This document shows positions 49,401-57,542 of a stretch of 64,000 nt of DNA, piece by piece. Made by a program: the position numbers and the translations under genes. This DNA comes from Teredinibacter franksiae (GTDB lineage Bacteria > Pseudomonadota > Gammaproteobacteria > Pseudomonadales > Cellvibrionaceae). The stretch covers positions 1,996,501 to 2,060,500 of the forward strand of contig NZ_JACJUV010000001.1 of NCBI RefSeq assembly GCF_014218805.1, written 5' to 3'. Below the pieces are notes generated by a model that was not told the origin of the DNA, did not search any database, and saw nothing but the letters and a program-made list of their open reading frames with translations. Each line of letters begins with the position of its first letter. Positions within the stretch are counted from its first letter, which is position 1.

Positions 49401-52400
49401 ACTATTTACTCGCCAGTAACTATTGTTGATACTCCAACTTGAGGTCGCAGAATCTTCGAAGGTTAAGCCCGTTGACTGCATGCGTTTAGTCGCTACCTTT
49501 TCAACGGTACGCGCCAGCCGACCCGCGCTGTCGTATATGCTTTGTGTTTCTGTGCCATCGGGTGATACCACTTTGGAAACGCGACCATAGCTGTCGAAAT
49601 GCGTGTGCGTAGCAACCTGCCCTCCCGCACCCGCTTTTAATTTCACATCTAAAAACGAGTCACTGATGGAAACACTGACCGGGGCAAAGTACTTAATAGT
49701 GTGGGTTTGGCTCAACGCGGGCTCGAACAAGGTTTCGGTTAAGAAACCCTGCTCATCAACAACACCAATTTGACGGCCTTGCGCGTCGTAGTAATAGTGG
49801 GTGTAAAGCTCTGTACCGTTGTCTGCCACACTGCGCACACTGGTAAGCGTACCCGAGGCAAAGGTGCTGCCTGTCACTTCTGTTTCGTAACGTACCGTTC
49901 GGCTCAGCCGCCCAACAGCGTCATAAACATTTTCGGACAGATAACCCTCGGCGTTCAGCACGCCTTTTAACAAGCCATCTTTATCGTAGAAATATCGCGT
50001 TACCCGTGACCCCTGGGTTTCTTTAACTTTGCGTGAGGCACTGTCGTAGGCGGTGGTAACAGCAATATCGCTACCGCCATTCTCTTTGGTAACGGTTTCG
50101 AGCAAACCGTTACTGTTGTAGCCGTAGCGCGTTTCAATATCGTAGGTGTTGTTTGCCGATACACTTTTTGACACATGGTTAAACGCGTTGTAGTACTGAA
50201 CCTCTTTAATAACCTGACCGTTCTGGTTATAGGTAAAGCCCTCCGCTCGATTATGGCTATCCACTTTGTATTTAACTTGGCCAGCCTTGTTGTAGAACAC
50301 ATAGCTGCTACCCAAAGACTCGTCATCCGTACGCATAAGACGGCCTGCACCGTCATAATAGTATTCCGTTAACCGACTAGTTTCGCCACTTGCTCTGCTG
50401 GTGACGAAGTCTAATCGGCCGCGGCCATCGAAGCTTTGGGTTACACTTAAACCCGAGGTATTACTCGAGGTGGTAATGGCGCGGTAGCCATAGCTGGTGG
50501 TTTCGGTACCCGATGAACCAACCTTGCTGGTCAGCCGGCCCATTCCGTCGTACACCATGCTGGTGAGGGTGGTGGAAACATTGTGACCGCTGCCACGCTT
50601 GGCGATGGTGCTCAACAATTGACCGTATTCACTGTACACATACTGTGTCACTTCTGCCGCATGATTCAAAATACCGGCACCGGCACTGTTCACTTCGGCA
50701 TAGGCCGTTTTGTGAGTCAGGCGACCCAAGTGATCGTAGCTATAAGCCGTTAATTGCACGGCAGATTTTTGCTGACTATTAGCCCAGCTATTCAGCTGAG
50801 ATTCGCTTAACGTGGTGGTACTAGCAAGGCCACCCACACTGTACAAACCCGATGAAGATGAACGCCCCGAAACAGCAGGATCCAATCCCGTGTACCCAGC
50901 TATATAGGCACTAAAGTAGCCAGAACCACCCGTTAAACTAATCGATGCACTGGAGCTTTCGCTGGCGGTTCGAAAGATAAGGTTCCCCCCCGCCAACGCC
51001 ATACTCGCTCCATACGGATTCAACTGCGCGTTCATGGCAGTAATGAAGTCCTGATAGCTCATATCAGGCCCTATTGCTCCAACCACAAAAAATCGAGACG
51101 TACCATTGATGTTTAGGGTCATCTCCCAGACTTCATCAATGTCAAAGGTTGCCAGGTCATTAAGGTTTTTTTCGCCACCCAGGTTAATTACCTGATAGGC
51201 GTAAGACGCAGTGGTGCCAGTGTATTCGCGGCTACTGGTAACATTACCGTTGCTGTCATAACGGTTTTCACTGACTCGACCTTCTGCGCTCACGGTATAA
51301 CGTAAACGGCGCGCACTGTCGTACACAAATCGATCCGTTTGGGTCACACCGTCGATAGTGCGTGATTCGTTGACTAACAGATTATTGCTGAACAAACGGG
51401 TGACGGTATTGCCTTGGGTATCGGTTTCGCTGGTGCGGTTTCCGTTACTGTCGTAAACGTAAGTCACGGTTTTATTGAAACCGTCCGTGACAGTCTTCAC
51501 TTCACCGTTATAGTAGGTGTAACTGACTTTTTGCGTTACACCGTCCACAAGTGCGGAGGTAACCGACGTTAACTGTTTGTTACTGTCGTAACTGTAGACC
51601 CAAGCATCTCCAGTACCGTTGCTTACCGTGGTTTGATTGGTACCATAAGTAAACGTGGTGGTACCTGAAGCATCGGTGACCGTTCGTACCTTGTACGCCC
51701 CACCATGATAGGTGTAGGTAATATTGGCCGAGGTGCCATCATTGTGGGAAACCGACGTTACACGTGTAGAGCTGCCATCGTACCCATAAGTGGTGCTAAA
51801 TATTTTGTTGTCGCTAATACTGTTATTATCGGGTGTTAAATCAACCTTAACTACACTTAGACGATTGTAGGAATCGTAGGTGTAGTAAACCTGCTGCAGG
51901 GTTTTTATCGAACCTGCGTATTCCGTGCGGGTTTTTAGCTGGGACACTTTTCCATTGGAACCATAAACGAATTGCAGTTCCTGGCCGGAGCCTATGTCAC
52001 GCACTTTGGTTAACTTGCTACCAGAGAAGGTGTAATCAAAGCCATTTCCGCTGGTATCACGTACGTTTTTAATCCAGCCGGTGCTGGTGTTATACCGCTC
52101 AACGGTCTTGGAGCTACCTTCCTCCCAAATCCACTCACTACCCACCTTGGTGATTTTGTCGTGTGCACCCGAGCCGGTGTTAGAAACGTAGGCAGAACCA
52201 TTCCAGGTGTATACCGCTTCGTGGCCATCGCCGGTGGTACGAATAACATTGCTGCCACTCTGCACAACCTTTTTCTCGCCGCTCCAACGCCACCTGTCAC
52301 CGTCTCCGTCGGTGACGCCGCCCAGGGCATTGTAGGTGCGCGAAGCCAATAGATCTGACCCGGTGCCGGTTATTTGCTCGTCATTAAATTGTAACAGTAG

Positions 52401-52535
52401 GTTACCCGTTGAAAGGTTAACGGTGGCGCTACCCGCCTGCCCCAGCGAACCCTGACCAAAGGTACCAGCCGACCCAACATTGATTGCTGAACCGTTCAAC
52501 AAACCTAACCCATTACCCGCAACTATCGCGACCAT
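40416..52535 (-). CDS. Giant Rhs/YD-repeat polymorphic toxin with Tox-REase-5-like C-terminus
   Basis: 4039 residues in one open frame, ATG with GGGAAG 8 bp upstream. Residues 1-75 (AIVAGNGLGLLNG; LSTGNLLLQFNDEQ) form the N-terminal cap start. YD repeats follow to about 3310. Two related insertions lie at about 448-562 and 1128-1250; the second sits inside a MAM-like domain (about 1018-1313). A LysM-like domain is at about 3332-3392 (SGGETLHGLAQSLYGD), then a Pro-rich linker and a long Ala/Gly hydrophobic region (about 3427-3600). The end (about 3912-4039) has FDGVTPDAYLDAKGP with Asp3954 and Asp3963-x-Lys3965, then QAVRQLDAAGDVPIQWHFAE, matching Tox-REase-5. The usual DPxGL self-cleavage motif was not found. 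No signal peptide, PAAR or VgrG is present, so export is unexplained. Confidence 0.88.
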   Translation of the reverse strand: MVAIVAGNGLGLLNGSAINVGSAGTFGQGSLGQAGSATVNLSTGNLLLQFNDEQITGTGSDLLASRTYNALGGVTDGDGDRWRWSGEKKVVQSGSNVIRTTGDGHEAVYTWNGSAYVSNTGSGAHDKITKVGSEWIWEEGSSKTVERYNTSTGWIKNVRDTSGNGFDYTFSGSKLTKVRDIGSGQELQFVYGSNGKVSQLKTRTEYAGSIKTLQQVYYTYDSYNRLSVVKVDLTPDNNSISDNKIFSTTYGYDGSSTRVTSVSHNDGTSANITYTYHGGAYKVRTVTDASGTTTFTYGTNQTTVSNGTGDAWVYSYDSNKQLTSVTSALVDGVTQKVSYTYYNGEVKTVTDGFNKTVTYVYDSNGNRTSETDTQGNTVTRLFSNNLLVNESRTIDGVTQTDRFVYDSARRLRYTVSAEGRVSENRYDSNGNVTSSREYTGTTASYAYQVINLGGEKNLNDLATFDIDEVWEMTLNINGTSRFFVVGAIGPDMSYQDFITAMNAQLNPYGASMALAGGNLIFRTASESSSASISLTGGSGYFSAYIAGYTGLDPAVSGRSSSSGLYSVGGLASTTTLSESQLNSWANSQQKSAVQLTAYSYDHLGRLTHKTAYAEVNSAGAGILNHAAEVTQYVYSEYGQLLSTIAKRGSGHNVSTTLTSMVYDGMGRLTSKVGSSGTETTSYGYRAITTSSNTSGLSVTQSFDGRGRLDFVTSRASGETSRLTEYYYDGAGRLMRTDDESLGSSYVFYNKAGQVKYKVDSHNRAEGFTYNQNGQVIKEVQYYNAFNHVSKSVSANNTYDIETRYGYNSNGLLETVTKENGGSDIAVTTAYDSASRKVKETQGSRVTRYFYDKDGLLKGVLNAEGYLSENVYDAVGRLSRTVRYETEVTGSTFASGTLTSVRSVADNGTELYTHYYYDAQGRQIGVVDEQGFLTETLFEPALSQTHTIKYFAPVSVSISDSFLDVKLKAGAGGQVATHTHFDSYGRVSKVVSPDGTETQSIYDSAGRLARTVEKVATKRMQSTGLTFEDSATSSWSINNSYWRVNSGGTSSYGTGPSVGSQGSTSYIYMETSGGQANAAGNAGQFVSDFFSVNGSNSVSFDYHMFGSNMGTLALDVYVVDPKQRGDQYVYHGYQTINIGGDKSGDDIVFDKLDDSFDFTVYVNGSAQQVSFSVYEDEVHTYNSLIGMINADLTGASAALVDGNLRISSDRTGTSSKITLANFGAYDADLRSELDGYTGLSAEVSGNTGYYNWEYARSNNVWSKSGQQQTSNTDAWKSATVDLSQFEGDIKLRFRGVAVGGYMGDMAVDNIAVHSSIFEERVTHNRYNAFGEVTGVVSGEGSEGLAASPTGSALNTAITNYGQSFSYDGMGRKISETGPDGQKTLFFYDKTGRPTYTVNALGEATQTVYNGLGQATETRVLTNRISISGFVGGRETSTLTTRVNNAKNNTTDNVVKQTYNKLGLQHITTDAQEFTTEKTYNSYGELYRTIRKITSGTSNYTYHYYDLLGRETRTYSNGVNNYTNYDAFGRVSGVRDGNGNWTNTAYNYGGREVVVTDAAGKSNTTTYDAYGRTLTSKDAYGNVTTYQYDDKQNAVTVTTPSGASVTTWSNADGDTLQLRDGNGYVTYYNYNKDGQLESVKDHNRNTISQKTYDDSGRLKDVIDGNGRVTRFSYDAANRTVMEAVDPDGSLNLRTSYTFDGQGRQFTVTKGYGSSTASTTEYRYYADGQVKQIIVDPTGLKLSTQFSYDGLGNTLTVEQGTVSSSSQRKTQYTYDNLGRKTSEVIAPGVLNITTQYKYDLNGNMTRMINARGHSTWFVYNNLNQKIADVNAAGGVTKYEYDDNGRLHHTRSYVFTVNDETSEWGDVVTSYEVDYDAYDRRSYNVYGEDGRVSYVVTAQADDAWMVSESRYDGNGNVVALVQFDKTLTNQIITNMGVQLTETELKNALSGVGRGGASLGDTRITRYEYDALNRQVKTILPGYFDPNSGRVWSTNNSARFERTIEVTYDGAGNEVRNQIRTGQSDYSYQYKTYDAANRMVHDIDGEKGVTKNTYDTVGNITHVTRYNSGANSEPSRGYYLPADNVVSASSTYDRVIINQYDAAGRKTKTTMPTSRLSTYATNGGGTLRNDAAVTEFQYNAMGEKVKQRVQTDSSVWRDTYYYYDAVGRQAMEVNAKGQATKTEYDGMGNVTRTVQLYYTTSPSSLNTTSAPSVSEHSSYDRVTRFTYDSVGRNTYVYKDNTTYTTSQNSVATSNRDGLQVQRNVYNAFGDVYFQQDAAGSYSYHYFNRDGQEKYSYSPHSTVTRDYLDPFSSVNSSARVYTTLTYNAFGELSQQVQSDTYSYADARTSTITYDHAGNAISSTDAEGGVHTQEFDVAGHVTAEQTVIGGDVVRKEFTYDKTGRQTAALDVFTLNGAEHKAGKRTTHNKFGDVTHEYTVSGVGGGSSQLTTYYYYDRSGQMYYKRDAQNYHYYRYDLTGEVVRETSLGHNTYYQRDELGRVTKEIKPSFQGLLNATNHQNQRTFIPVVTQEYDRWGNIVKSIISDNGDGANSRVTEYRYDHNDQVIEEILPSISRMAENGTTANVKLHKKYHYDKAGRLIRQAEGVNGSETNVRKQYFYTNGNVYQEIDATGVKKEYRYNVFNEKVATRDGVGNVMVHDYDRLGQLTATSVYMDDARYVVSESTYTTTSDTTYSTSTNTFTNINYGTRAERVLLNSYDYDAVGRRTKETTYSDSLDSVGASVRYVYDERGKKLQTIDQLARSTYYTYDSQGNKTEERFAIGSSLDNITKWTYNTTSSYKTGQMTTKTAAGGRLTNYYYDPYGRLITERYNSSTNTQRSYTYLSGTMLQSIVKDTNNWSNFRGYNNSVRTSNYAYDFTGNRVSEEIIDDNNWNYTSTYTVTSDYYSSTSTYTNTFSGSTQSKVVTRSLYDDHNRLIKVTSPEVAGNEGLWDERASLTSLEYSYDEFGNRRRVHAVYQKPNSNYNDTETGWYRYDGEGRALVANGEYSSDTGRIEAKGAKSYAYQYDGAGRVSQENQWTKSGISTRHMNISTFNSYLNNSWGGNVNSAAAQAYFGGEVISYNVDTYTTTSSDWSSTYTYTYTEMKVVVDKGDHYTQRTYAYDDLGHRTASDKKTVRIRDGVQVYTGSTTADFRAVYDNRGLKKSHTAYDSSGNQQSRSTSTYTKDGKLAAQTNYDKNNRKSGYTSYINGYDGAGNVARYTYSHYDNGSYKFKYTYTQTYSFVNGENYLQKNTKVERSNGGWKPGHSSFKYDIRGNLSSVSIWGGESGKKSFIYDNDGKILAKSETVDGRTTKDTYFYQAGNRLGSVGNRTVDLMPSVQMAGGTAPGSYTVSGGETLHGLAQSLYGDSNLWYLIADANGLALGPGEQFKSSDSGMLLEIPSVDASLQNKADNFKPYNPGEIIGDTTPSPQAPPPPSSSCNALLTIVMVVVAVIVTVYTAGAAAGLMANAAAVSGGTMTAGAAMSAGVSAGLAATAAGNVGILMAASAIGGFMGSIASQAVGVAGGAQDRISFKQAFTEGAVSGLTAGIGKGFGAAAKGASQTTQYAYKAGNIAANYVASHAVKKIAGMDVSFSWKGMAASVAGSMVSSGGDSIVGQTVGGFVSGAITAKLSDQWGVGPKADYGQIALNSFASALGNSVVEKMKSGSGSNVEKRDKIKADQAKVDQAVEHLNAAATGSAAGGKESSQYIRNANGDIVTPEQAGMTQQEYDQYLEQYGPDGGKGGPAGASAMGMAAAPLPETPSSPNPRSPGRVGSWPTGPAANDGNFNFKKGVGLGRSLGARLLGAIGLALHSSKTAGPETWTNDGIEYTRNDDTGRLSVEYGDGEIEYYGIGSEGEVWDYDYETGASITFGVMGDDGGFAPITDQDDIMYRSWAYNNEGSLADWVSLGRPGGSGESSLSSTQRPMPPGNWESVNESMSDSARAYQTQISGRANEAYVVNGVKFDGVTPDAYLDAKGPNYANFLNKDGEFQGWWRGSDKLADQAVRQLDAAGDVPIQWHFAESDAADATRTLLSERDIFGIDIMYTPPSL

Positions 52536-53316
52536 GACAACGCTTCCCTTAATGTATTCTTTACGTTAAATGCATAAACCCGCGGTTAAAAACGCCCACA
52601 AGTTTGCGCTATAAATTTGGTACATATATTAAAGTCTGAGTTTTTAGAAAAATGTTTAGCGGTTTAGGATAAAAAAGTTAATTATTTTGCAAGTAAAGTA
52701 AAAAGTGTTCAACTTCCAGCCTAACTGATCAATGTTCAGCCACCCAAGTTTTTTCAATGTATGCGCAATCACGCAAATCACACTGGAAATTGTAAGCACC
52801 AAAATAACCTCACCCCATAAAGCTCGAAGCTATAAGGCAAGAATAAAAGGCAGAAATTAATATCTGGTCGTAAGACTCTACCGCTTAGCAAAAGTTAAGC
52901 GATAGATGGCGCTAACCTATAGAAACGACCAAGATCAACCAGCTAAATATCCACGAGCATATACAGCATATTTTTAATCAACAATGCTAACGCTGTTGGA
53001 GAGGGAGGACTGCTTAGGCCTTGCTTAAAAAATCGGAGTTTTTTGTTTTACTGGCTTCAATCAACTTCGAACTCAACTCGTAAAAATAGGTAGCATAATG
53101 GTACGCACCCGCGAAGAAGACATCATAAACCATAGGCCTGACTCGAATTTTTTGACCTCATTTTATATATGAGCTCATTGCTGTCCCACAAAAAGGGGTA
53201 AACCCAAACAGGTTGATACAATGAAAGTGCTACCCATCACTATAAAAACGGGGAGATTTAAGCCTTGCACATACTAGTGAGTCACGAATAATCAATACAC
53301 ATCATTTAAAATATGA
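52536..53316. other. AT-rich region upstream of the rhs gene
   Basis: No gene seen. The sequence is clearly richer in A and T than the flanks and should carry the rhs promoter. TATTAAAGTCTGAG and similar -10-like elements occur, but none is convincing alone. Confidence 0.4.
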
Positions 53317-54275
53317 ATGATAAACGTCACGAAAAATGTCGCAAGGAAACTTAGTACAGAAGAACAGCATTTAATTCGCAAGATAGCCGTGCAGCGAGTA
53401 CATGATGGTGAAACAGCGGCCGAAGTGACACGCAGCTTCGGCCTTGGAAGCCAAACGATGTTCACTTGGTTGCGTTTAGCGCGAGAAAAAAGAATTAAAG
53501 CTCTGGCACCCAAAGCGCGAACTGGACGCAATCGACCACTATCCGATCTTGAAGAGCAAAAAATAAAAAGTTGGATACCTGGCGGAGCCCCTCGACAGCA
53601 TGACTTTGCTTTTGGTTTGTGGACACGCCACAAAAACCGCTACGTAGAGCGTATGAGCGAGACGAGAAAGCAGTGCAAGAATGAGTTGAAGAAGTCTAAC
53701 CTAAAGATAATAAATACGCTAAAAATAAAGGGGCTGACATATTTTGGTCGAATGAAGCCTCTATTCGTTCTGATGACCCTTTACAGCGTACCTGGGGTGA
53801 AAAAGGAACGACACCTGTCGTCAGAAAAAGCGATCAAAGGCCGGCTATTAATGCTATCTTAGCGTTATCAAATAAGGGGGCTTTTGGTATCACGTTTTTG
53901 ACGGAAAACTTATGCGGATAAATGTATTGAAGGCCTAAAAAAGTTTCCGAAAAGGCCATAACCACCCCGTCATACTCATCCTTGATGGGCATCCCGTACA
54001 TTAATCAATGAAAGTCACGAACTACCTTGATTCGCTTGAAGGGGAAGCTGAAATGGTATTTGTACCACCGTATGCACCTGATTTAAATCCAAATGAGCAG
54101 TGCGCAATCAGATGAGAAATATCGTCACATCAAAAAAGCCACTCAAGTAAGGAGAATCATTAAAAAATCGAGCCGCTTTAGATCTAGAAAACATCAAACG
54201 GGAAAAGGCTATGATTAAATCGTTTTTTCAAGAGACCGCTGTATTGTTTGCTGCTGCCAGTAGCTCTTTAAAATA
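53317..54275 (+). pseudogene. Decayed IS630-family transposase
   Basis: The N-terminal helix-turn-helix (DGETAAEVTRSFGLGSQTMF then TWLRLAREK) is in frame from ATG 53317, then an internal loss after RMSET and a frame change. In the next frame ADIFWSNEASIRSDDPLQRT is followed by GTTPVVRKSDQRPAINAILA. Later frames give LILDGHPVH and VPPYAPDLNPNEQ, the other DDE blocks. Several stops and shifts make it dead. It ends about 15 bp before the hisF stop. Confidence 0.85.
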
Positions 54276-54291
54276 AACCTAGAGCGACGCC

Positions 54292-55065
54292 CTAAAGGCG
54301 TACTTCTATACCTTTTGCACGCATATACGCTTTGGCTTCAGGTACGGTATATTCGCCGAAGTGAAAAATGCTCGCTGCCAATACGGCATCGGCTGCGCCT
54401 TTTTCCACACCGTCAACCAAGTGCTGCAGGTTACCCACACCACCTGAAGCAATTACGGGCACAGGCACTGCGTCGGAAATAGCGCGTGTAACGCCTAAGT
54501 CAAAGCCATCTTTTGTACCGTCTTTATCCATGCTGGTGAGCAGTATTTCACCTGCCCCATATTCAGCCATACGAATGGCCCACTCAACGGCGTCAAGCCC
54601 AGTTGGCTTGCGTCCACCGTGGGTAAATATTTCCCAGCGCGGGGCCTCGTTGTGTGCACTTACCCTTTTGGCATCAATGGCTACAACAATGCACTGCGCA
54701 CCAAATTTGTCGGCGGCGGCTTTTACAAATTCTGGATTTTTAACGGCAGCGGAGTTGATGCCGATTTTGTCCGCACCGGCATTGAGCATATTACGTATGT
54801 CGACGAGTTCGCGTATTCCGCCGCCAACCGTTAGCGGTATAAACACTTCTGCGGCAATTTTTTCTACGGTTTGCACCGTAGTGTCGCGCGCTTCGTGCGT
54901 GGCGGTAATGTCGAGAAAGGTTATTTCATCGGCTCCCTGTTCGTTATACTTTTTTGCCACCTCAACGGGGTCGCCAGCATCGCGAATATCGACAAACTGC
55001 ACGCCTTTAACAACGCGGCCTTTATCCACATCCAAGCAGGGTATTATGCGTTTTGCGAGCGGCAT
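54292..55065 (-). CDS. hisF: Imidazole glycerol phosphate synthase, cyclase subunit
   Basis: 257 residues. (beta/alpha)8 barrel with [20 protein letters not shown] at the start, catalytic Asp11 in CLDVDKG, and [16 protein letters not shown] with the second catalytic Asp, plus phosphate-binding ASGGVG. It forms a complex with HisH, using ammonia to cyclise PRFAR to IGP and AICAR. It is the last gene of hisB-hisH-hisA-hisF on the minus strand and begins 2 bp after hisA. Confidence 0.97.
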   Translation of the reverse strand: MPLAKRIIPCLDVDKGRVVKGVQFVDIRDAGDPVEVAKKYNEQGADEITFLDITATHEARDTTVQTVEKIAAEVFIPLTVGGGIRELVDIRNMLNAGADKIGINSAAVKNPEFVKAAADKFGAQCIVVAIDAKRVSAHNEAPRWEIFTHGGRKPTGLDAVEWAIRMAEYGAGEILLTSMDKDGTKDGFDLGVTRAISDAVPVPVIASGGVGNLQHLVDGVEKGAADAVLAASIFHFGEYTVPEAKAYMRAKGIEVRL

Positions 55066-55067
55066 TT

Positions 55068-55805
55068 TTAGGCTCCTACACTATCGCAATAGTGTTGTGC
55101 TTCGGTTATATCCAGCATACCTTCGTATATTGCGCGACCAGTGATGGCACCGGAAATACCCGCACCGGCTTTTGCCGCTAGCGCTTTAATGTCGTCCATA
55201 TTGGTAATGCCGCCAGAGGCTATAACAGGAATATTGGATGCTTCAGCCATCGCTACCGTTGCCTCTACGTTTACGCCCTGCATCATGCCGTCGCGAGCAA
55301 TATCGGTATATACAATTTCGCTAACGCCATCGTTGGCAAACTGTTTGGCAAGGTCGGTAGCTTTTATTTCAGATACTTCGGCCCAGCCGTCGGTGGCAAC
55401 GTAGCCATCTTTCGCATCTAGGCCAACAATAATATGACCGGGAAATATTTTGCACATTTCCGTTACAAATACCGGTTCTTTTACCGCCTTTGTGCCAATA
55501 ATAACGTAATCCACACCCGCATCTAAATAATGCTGAATGGTTTCAGCCGAACGTATGCCGCCACCAATTTGAATGGGTAATTCAGGAAATGCCTTGGCTA
55601 TAGCCTTAACCACTTCGCCGTTTACTGGCTCTCCGGCAAAAGCACCGTTTAAGTCGACTAAATGTAAGCGGCGAGCACCCTTTTCTACCCACTGGCGAGC
55701 GAAGGCCACCGGGTCGTCACCAAACACGGTGGAATCTTCCATTAATCCTTGGCGCAGGCGTACGCACTGGCCGTCTTTTAAATCAATTGCGGGGATAATT
55801 ACCAT
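55068..55805 (-). CDS. hisA: ProFAR isomerase
   Basis: 245 residues from ATG 55805 ([19 protein letters not shown]). A GTG at 55817 would add four residues, but the shorter form matches the usual length and start of pseudomonad-type HisA. Catalytic Asp8 and a second catalytic Asp in [12 protein letters not shown] are present, with phosphate-binding ASGGITN. It overlaps hisH by 7 bp. Confidence 0.95.
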   Translation of the reverse strand: MVIIPAIDLKDGQCVRLRQGLMEDSTVFGDDPVAFARQWVEKGARRLHLVDLNGAFAGEPVNGEVVKAIAKAFPELPIQIGGGIRSAETIQHYLDAGVDYVIIGTKAVKEPVFVTEMCKIFPGHIIVGLDAKDGYVATDGWAEVSEIKATDLAKQFANDGVSEIVYTDIARDGMMQGVNVEATVAMAEASNIPVIASGGITNMDDIKALAAKAGAGISGAITGRAIYEGMLDITEAQHYCDSVGA

Positions 55806-56476
55806 TTGCCGTTCCACTTTAAAAAATTCTCTAACAGTTGCAAGCCATTGGTATGGCTTTTTTCCGGGTGGAATTGCGCCGCAAAAACATTATTGCGCGC
55901 AATCGCCGCCGTAAATTCAATACCGTAGTGGCATTCGCCCGCAACAATGCTCGGGTCTTCGCACTGCACATAATAGCTGTGCACAAAATAAAAACGCCCA
56001 CCCTCTTCTATGTTGTGCCACAAAGGGTGGTCCATTTTTTGGGCGACATTATTCCAGCCCATGTGCGGTACTTTTAAATGCTCACCCGATGAAGAGCCTT
56101 CATCGTGAGCAGCGTTGAACTGTGTATTACCGGAAAAAAACTTAACCTTACCGGGAAATGCGCCTAAGCAGTCGACACCATTATTTTCTTCGGAATAATC
56201 CATTAGTGCCTGCAGGCCAACGCATATGGCAAGCAATGGCTTACCGGACTGAATAACCTCGCTTACCGCTAGGTCTACCTGCTGTTTGCGAATTTCGCCA
56301 ATACAATCTCGAATAGCGCCAACGCCTGGAAATATTACGTGGTCTGCATTGGCAATTACTTCATTATCACTGGTTACAGCAACATCCAAGCCCGGCGCCA
56401 CGTGCTTTAAAGCACTAGCAACGGAGTGAAGATTCCCCATTCCGTAGTCAATAACGGCCACTTGTTTGCGGTTCAT
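55799..56476 (-). CDS. hisH: Imidazole glycerol phosphate synthase, glutaminase subunit
   Basis: 225 residues. Class I glutamine amidotransferase: [18 protein letters not shown] start, nucleophile Cys in [16 protein letters not shown], and the His-Glu pair in [15 protein letters not shown]. It supplies ammonia to HisF. It is 50 bp downstream of hisB and overlaps hisA slightly. Confidence 0.95.
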   Translation of the reverse strand: MNRKQVAVIDYGMGNLHSVASALKHVAPGLDVAVTSDNEVIANADHVIFPGVGAIRDCIGEIRKQQVDLAVSEVIQSGKPLLAICVGLQALMDYSEENNGVDCLGAFPGKVKFFSGNTQFNAAHDEGSSSGEHLKVPHMGWNNVAQKMDHPLWHNIEEGGRFYFVHSYYVQCEDPSIVAGECHYGIEFTAAIARNNVFAAQFHPEKSHTNGLQLLENFLKWNGKW

Positions 56477-56526
56477 AAGTGTATTCTTACTATGTGAAGT
56501 TGAAAAGCGGGTAACCCCCGCTCAAT

Positions 56527-57120
56527 TTACAGTGTGCCTTTTGTAGAGGGCATGGCGCCGCCAAGACGAGGGTCTACTTCCAACGCAAAGCGTAGGGCCC
56601 GGCCAAAAGCCTTATACACGGTTTCTATCTGGTGATGCGAATTCTCACCGCGCAAACAGTCAATATGCAGCGTTACCTGAGCGTGGTTAACAAACCCCTG
56701 AAAAAACTCATAGAACAGCTCTGTGTCAAAACTGCCGACGCGCTTCTGAGTAAAGGGGATATTCATTGTTAGCCCAGGGCGACCAGAAAAATCAATAACC
56801 ACGCGTGACAGCGCTTCATCCAAAGGCACGTAGGCGTGACCATAACGGCGAATACCGCGCTTGTCGCCAACAGCTTTCGCAACCGCCTGCCCTAAGGTAA
56901 TGCCTATATCTTCCACGCTGTGGTGATCATCGATGTGATTATCACCTTTACAGGTCACATCTAGGTCGATCAGGCCGTGACGGGCAATCTGGTCCATCAT
57001 GTGCTCAAGGAAGGGCACGCCGGTATCAAACCGGGCTTTACCGGAGCCGTCTAGGTTAACGGCTACCGAAATTTGGGTTTCCAGCGTATCGCGATTTACC
57101 GCTGCTGTTCTGTCTGTCAT
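56527..57120 (-). CDS. hisB: Imidazoleglycerol-phosphate dehydratase
   Basis: 197 residues from ATG 57120, the standard length for monofunctional enzymes. A longer open frame to 57222 adds residues absent from relatives. Metal-binding HxxxH/E motifs are [11 protein letters not shown] and [33 protein letters not shown] and FSGRPGL also fit. First gene of the operon. Confidence 0.95.
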   Translation of the reverse strand: MTDRTAAVNRDTLETQISVAVNLDGSGKARFDTGVPFLEHMMDQIARHGLIDLDVTCKGDNHIDDHHSVEDIGITLGQAVAKAVGDKRGIRRYGHAYVPLDEALSRVVIDFSGRPGLTMNIPFTQKRVGSFDTELFYEFFQGFVNHAQVTLHIDCLRGENSHHQIETVYKAFGRALRFALEVDPRLGGAMPSTKGTL

Positions 57121-57333
57121 TGGGGAGAGTCCAGTTGGAGGCATTACAAAGGCGGGAATTATATCGTTTGAAACTACCCCAGAGCCAGCCCGGCTTTGAT
57201 TGACGTATATCAATATCCCCATTCACCTCTGTATTAACCTCAACGAGAGCGTCGAACCGGTGTTTATCACGGCAATGCTTATGACGCTGATGCATATTGA
57301 AGGTAATGTTCCAAATAACAGGAGATGCTGACA

Positions 57334-57465
57334 ATGAATGAAGTGGTAATGGTAGGCGGGTACGCTATGCTCGGCAGTATGGGCCTAATTGTTGTGATTG
57401 CACTGGTAGCCGCTGGCATACTTGGCTACCTAGACCCACGTATAGAGCATGGCGACGGCCACTGA
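57334..57465 (+). CDS. 43-residue single-helix membrane peptide
   Basis: Starts at ATG 57334, 8 bp after AGGAGA. It has one hydrophobic segment (MLGSMGLIVVIALVAAGILG) and a short polar tail ending HGDGH. The good ribosome site, protein-like composition and clean stop support a real small gene. It lies between divergent hisB and the thioredoxin-like gene. No family recognised. Confidence 0.6.
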   Translation: MNEVVMVGGYAMLGSMGLIVVIALVAAGILGYLDPRIEHGDGH

Positions 57466-57542
57466 GCTAAGGAACATTTATACCCAGCCCCAGTCAAAGC
57501 ACGTACTACACTGATTATGGTACGCGTTTTACTGGAGCACTC

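Noticed and set aside
57121..57222. 34-residue N-terminal extension of HisB
   Set aside because: Absent from the usual 197-residue enzyme; the start at 57120 gives the normal N-terminus.
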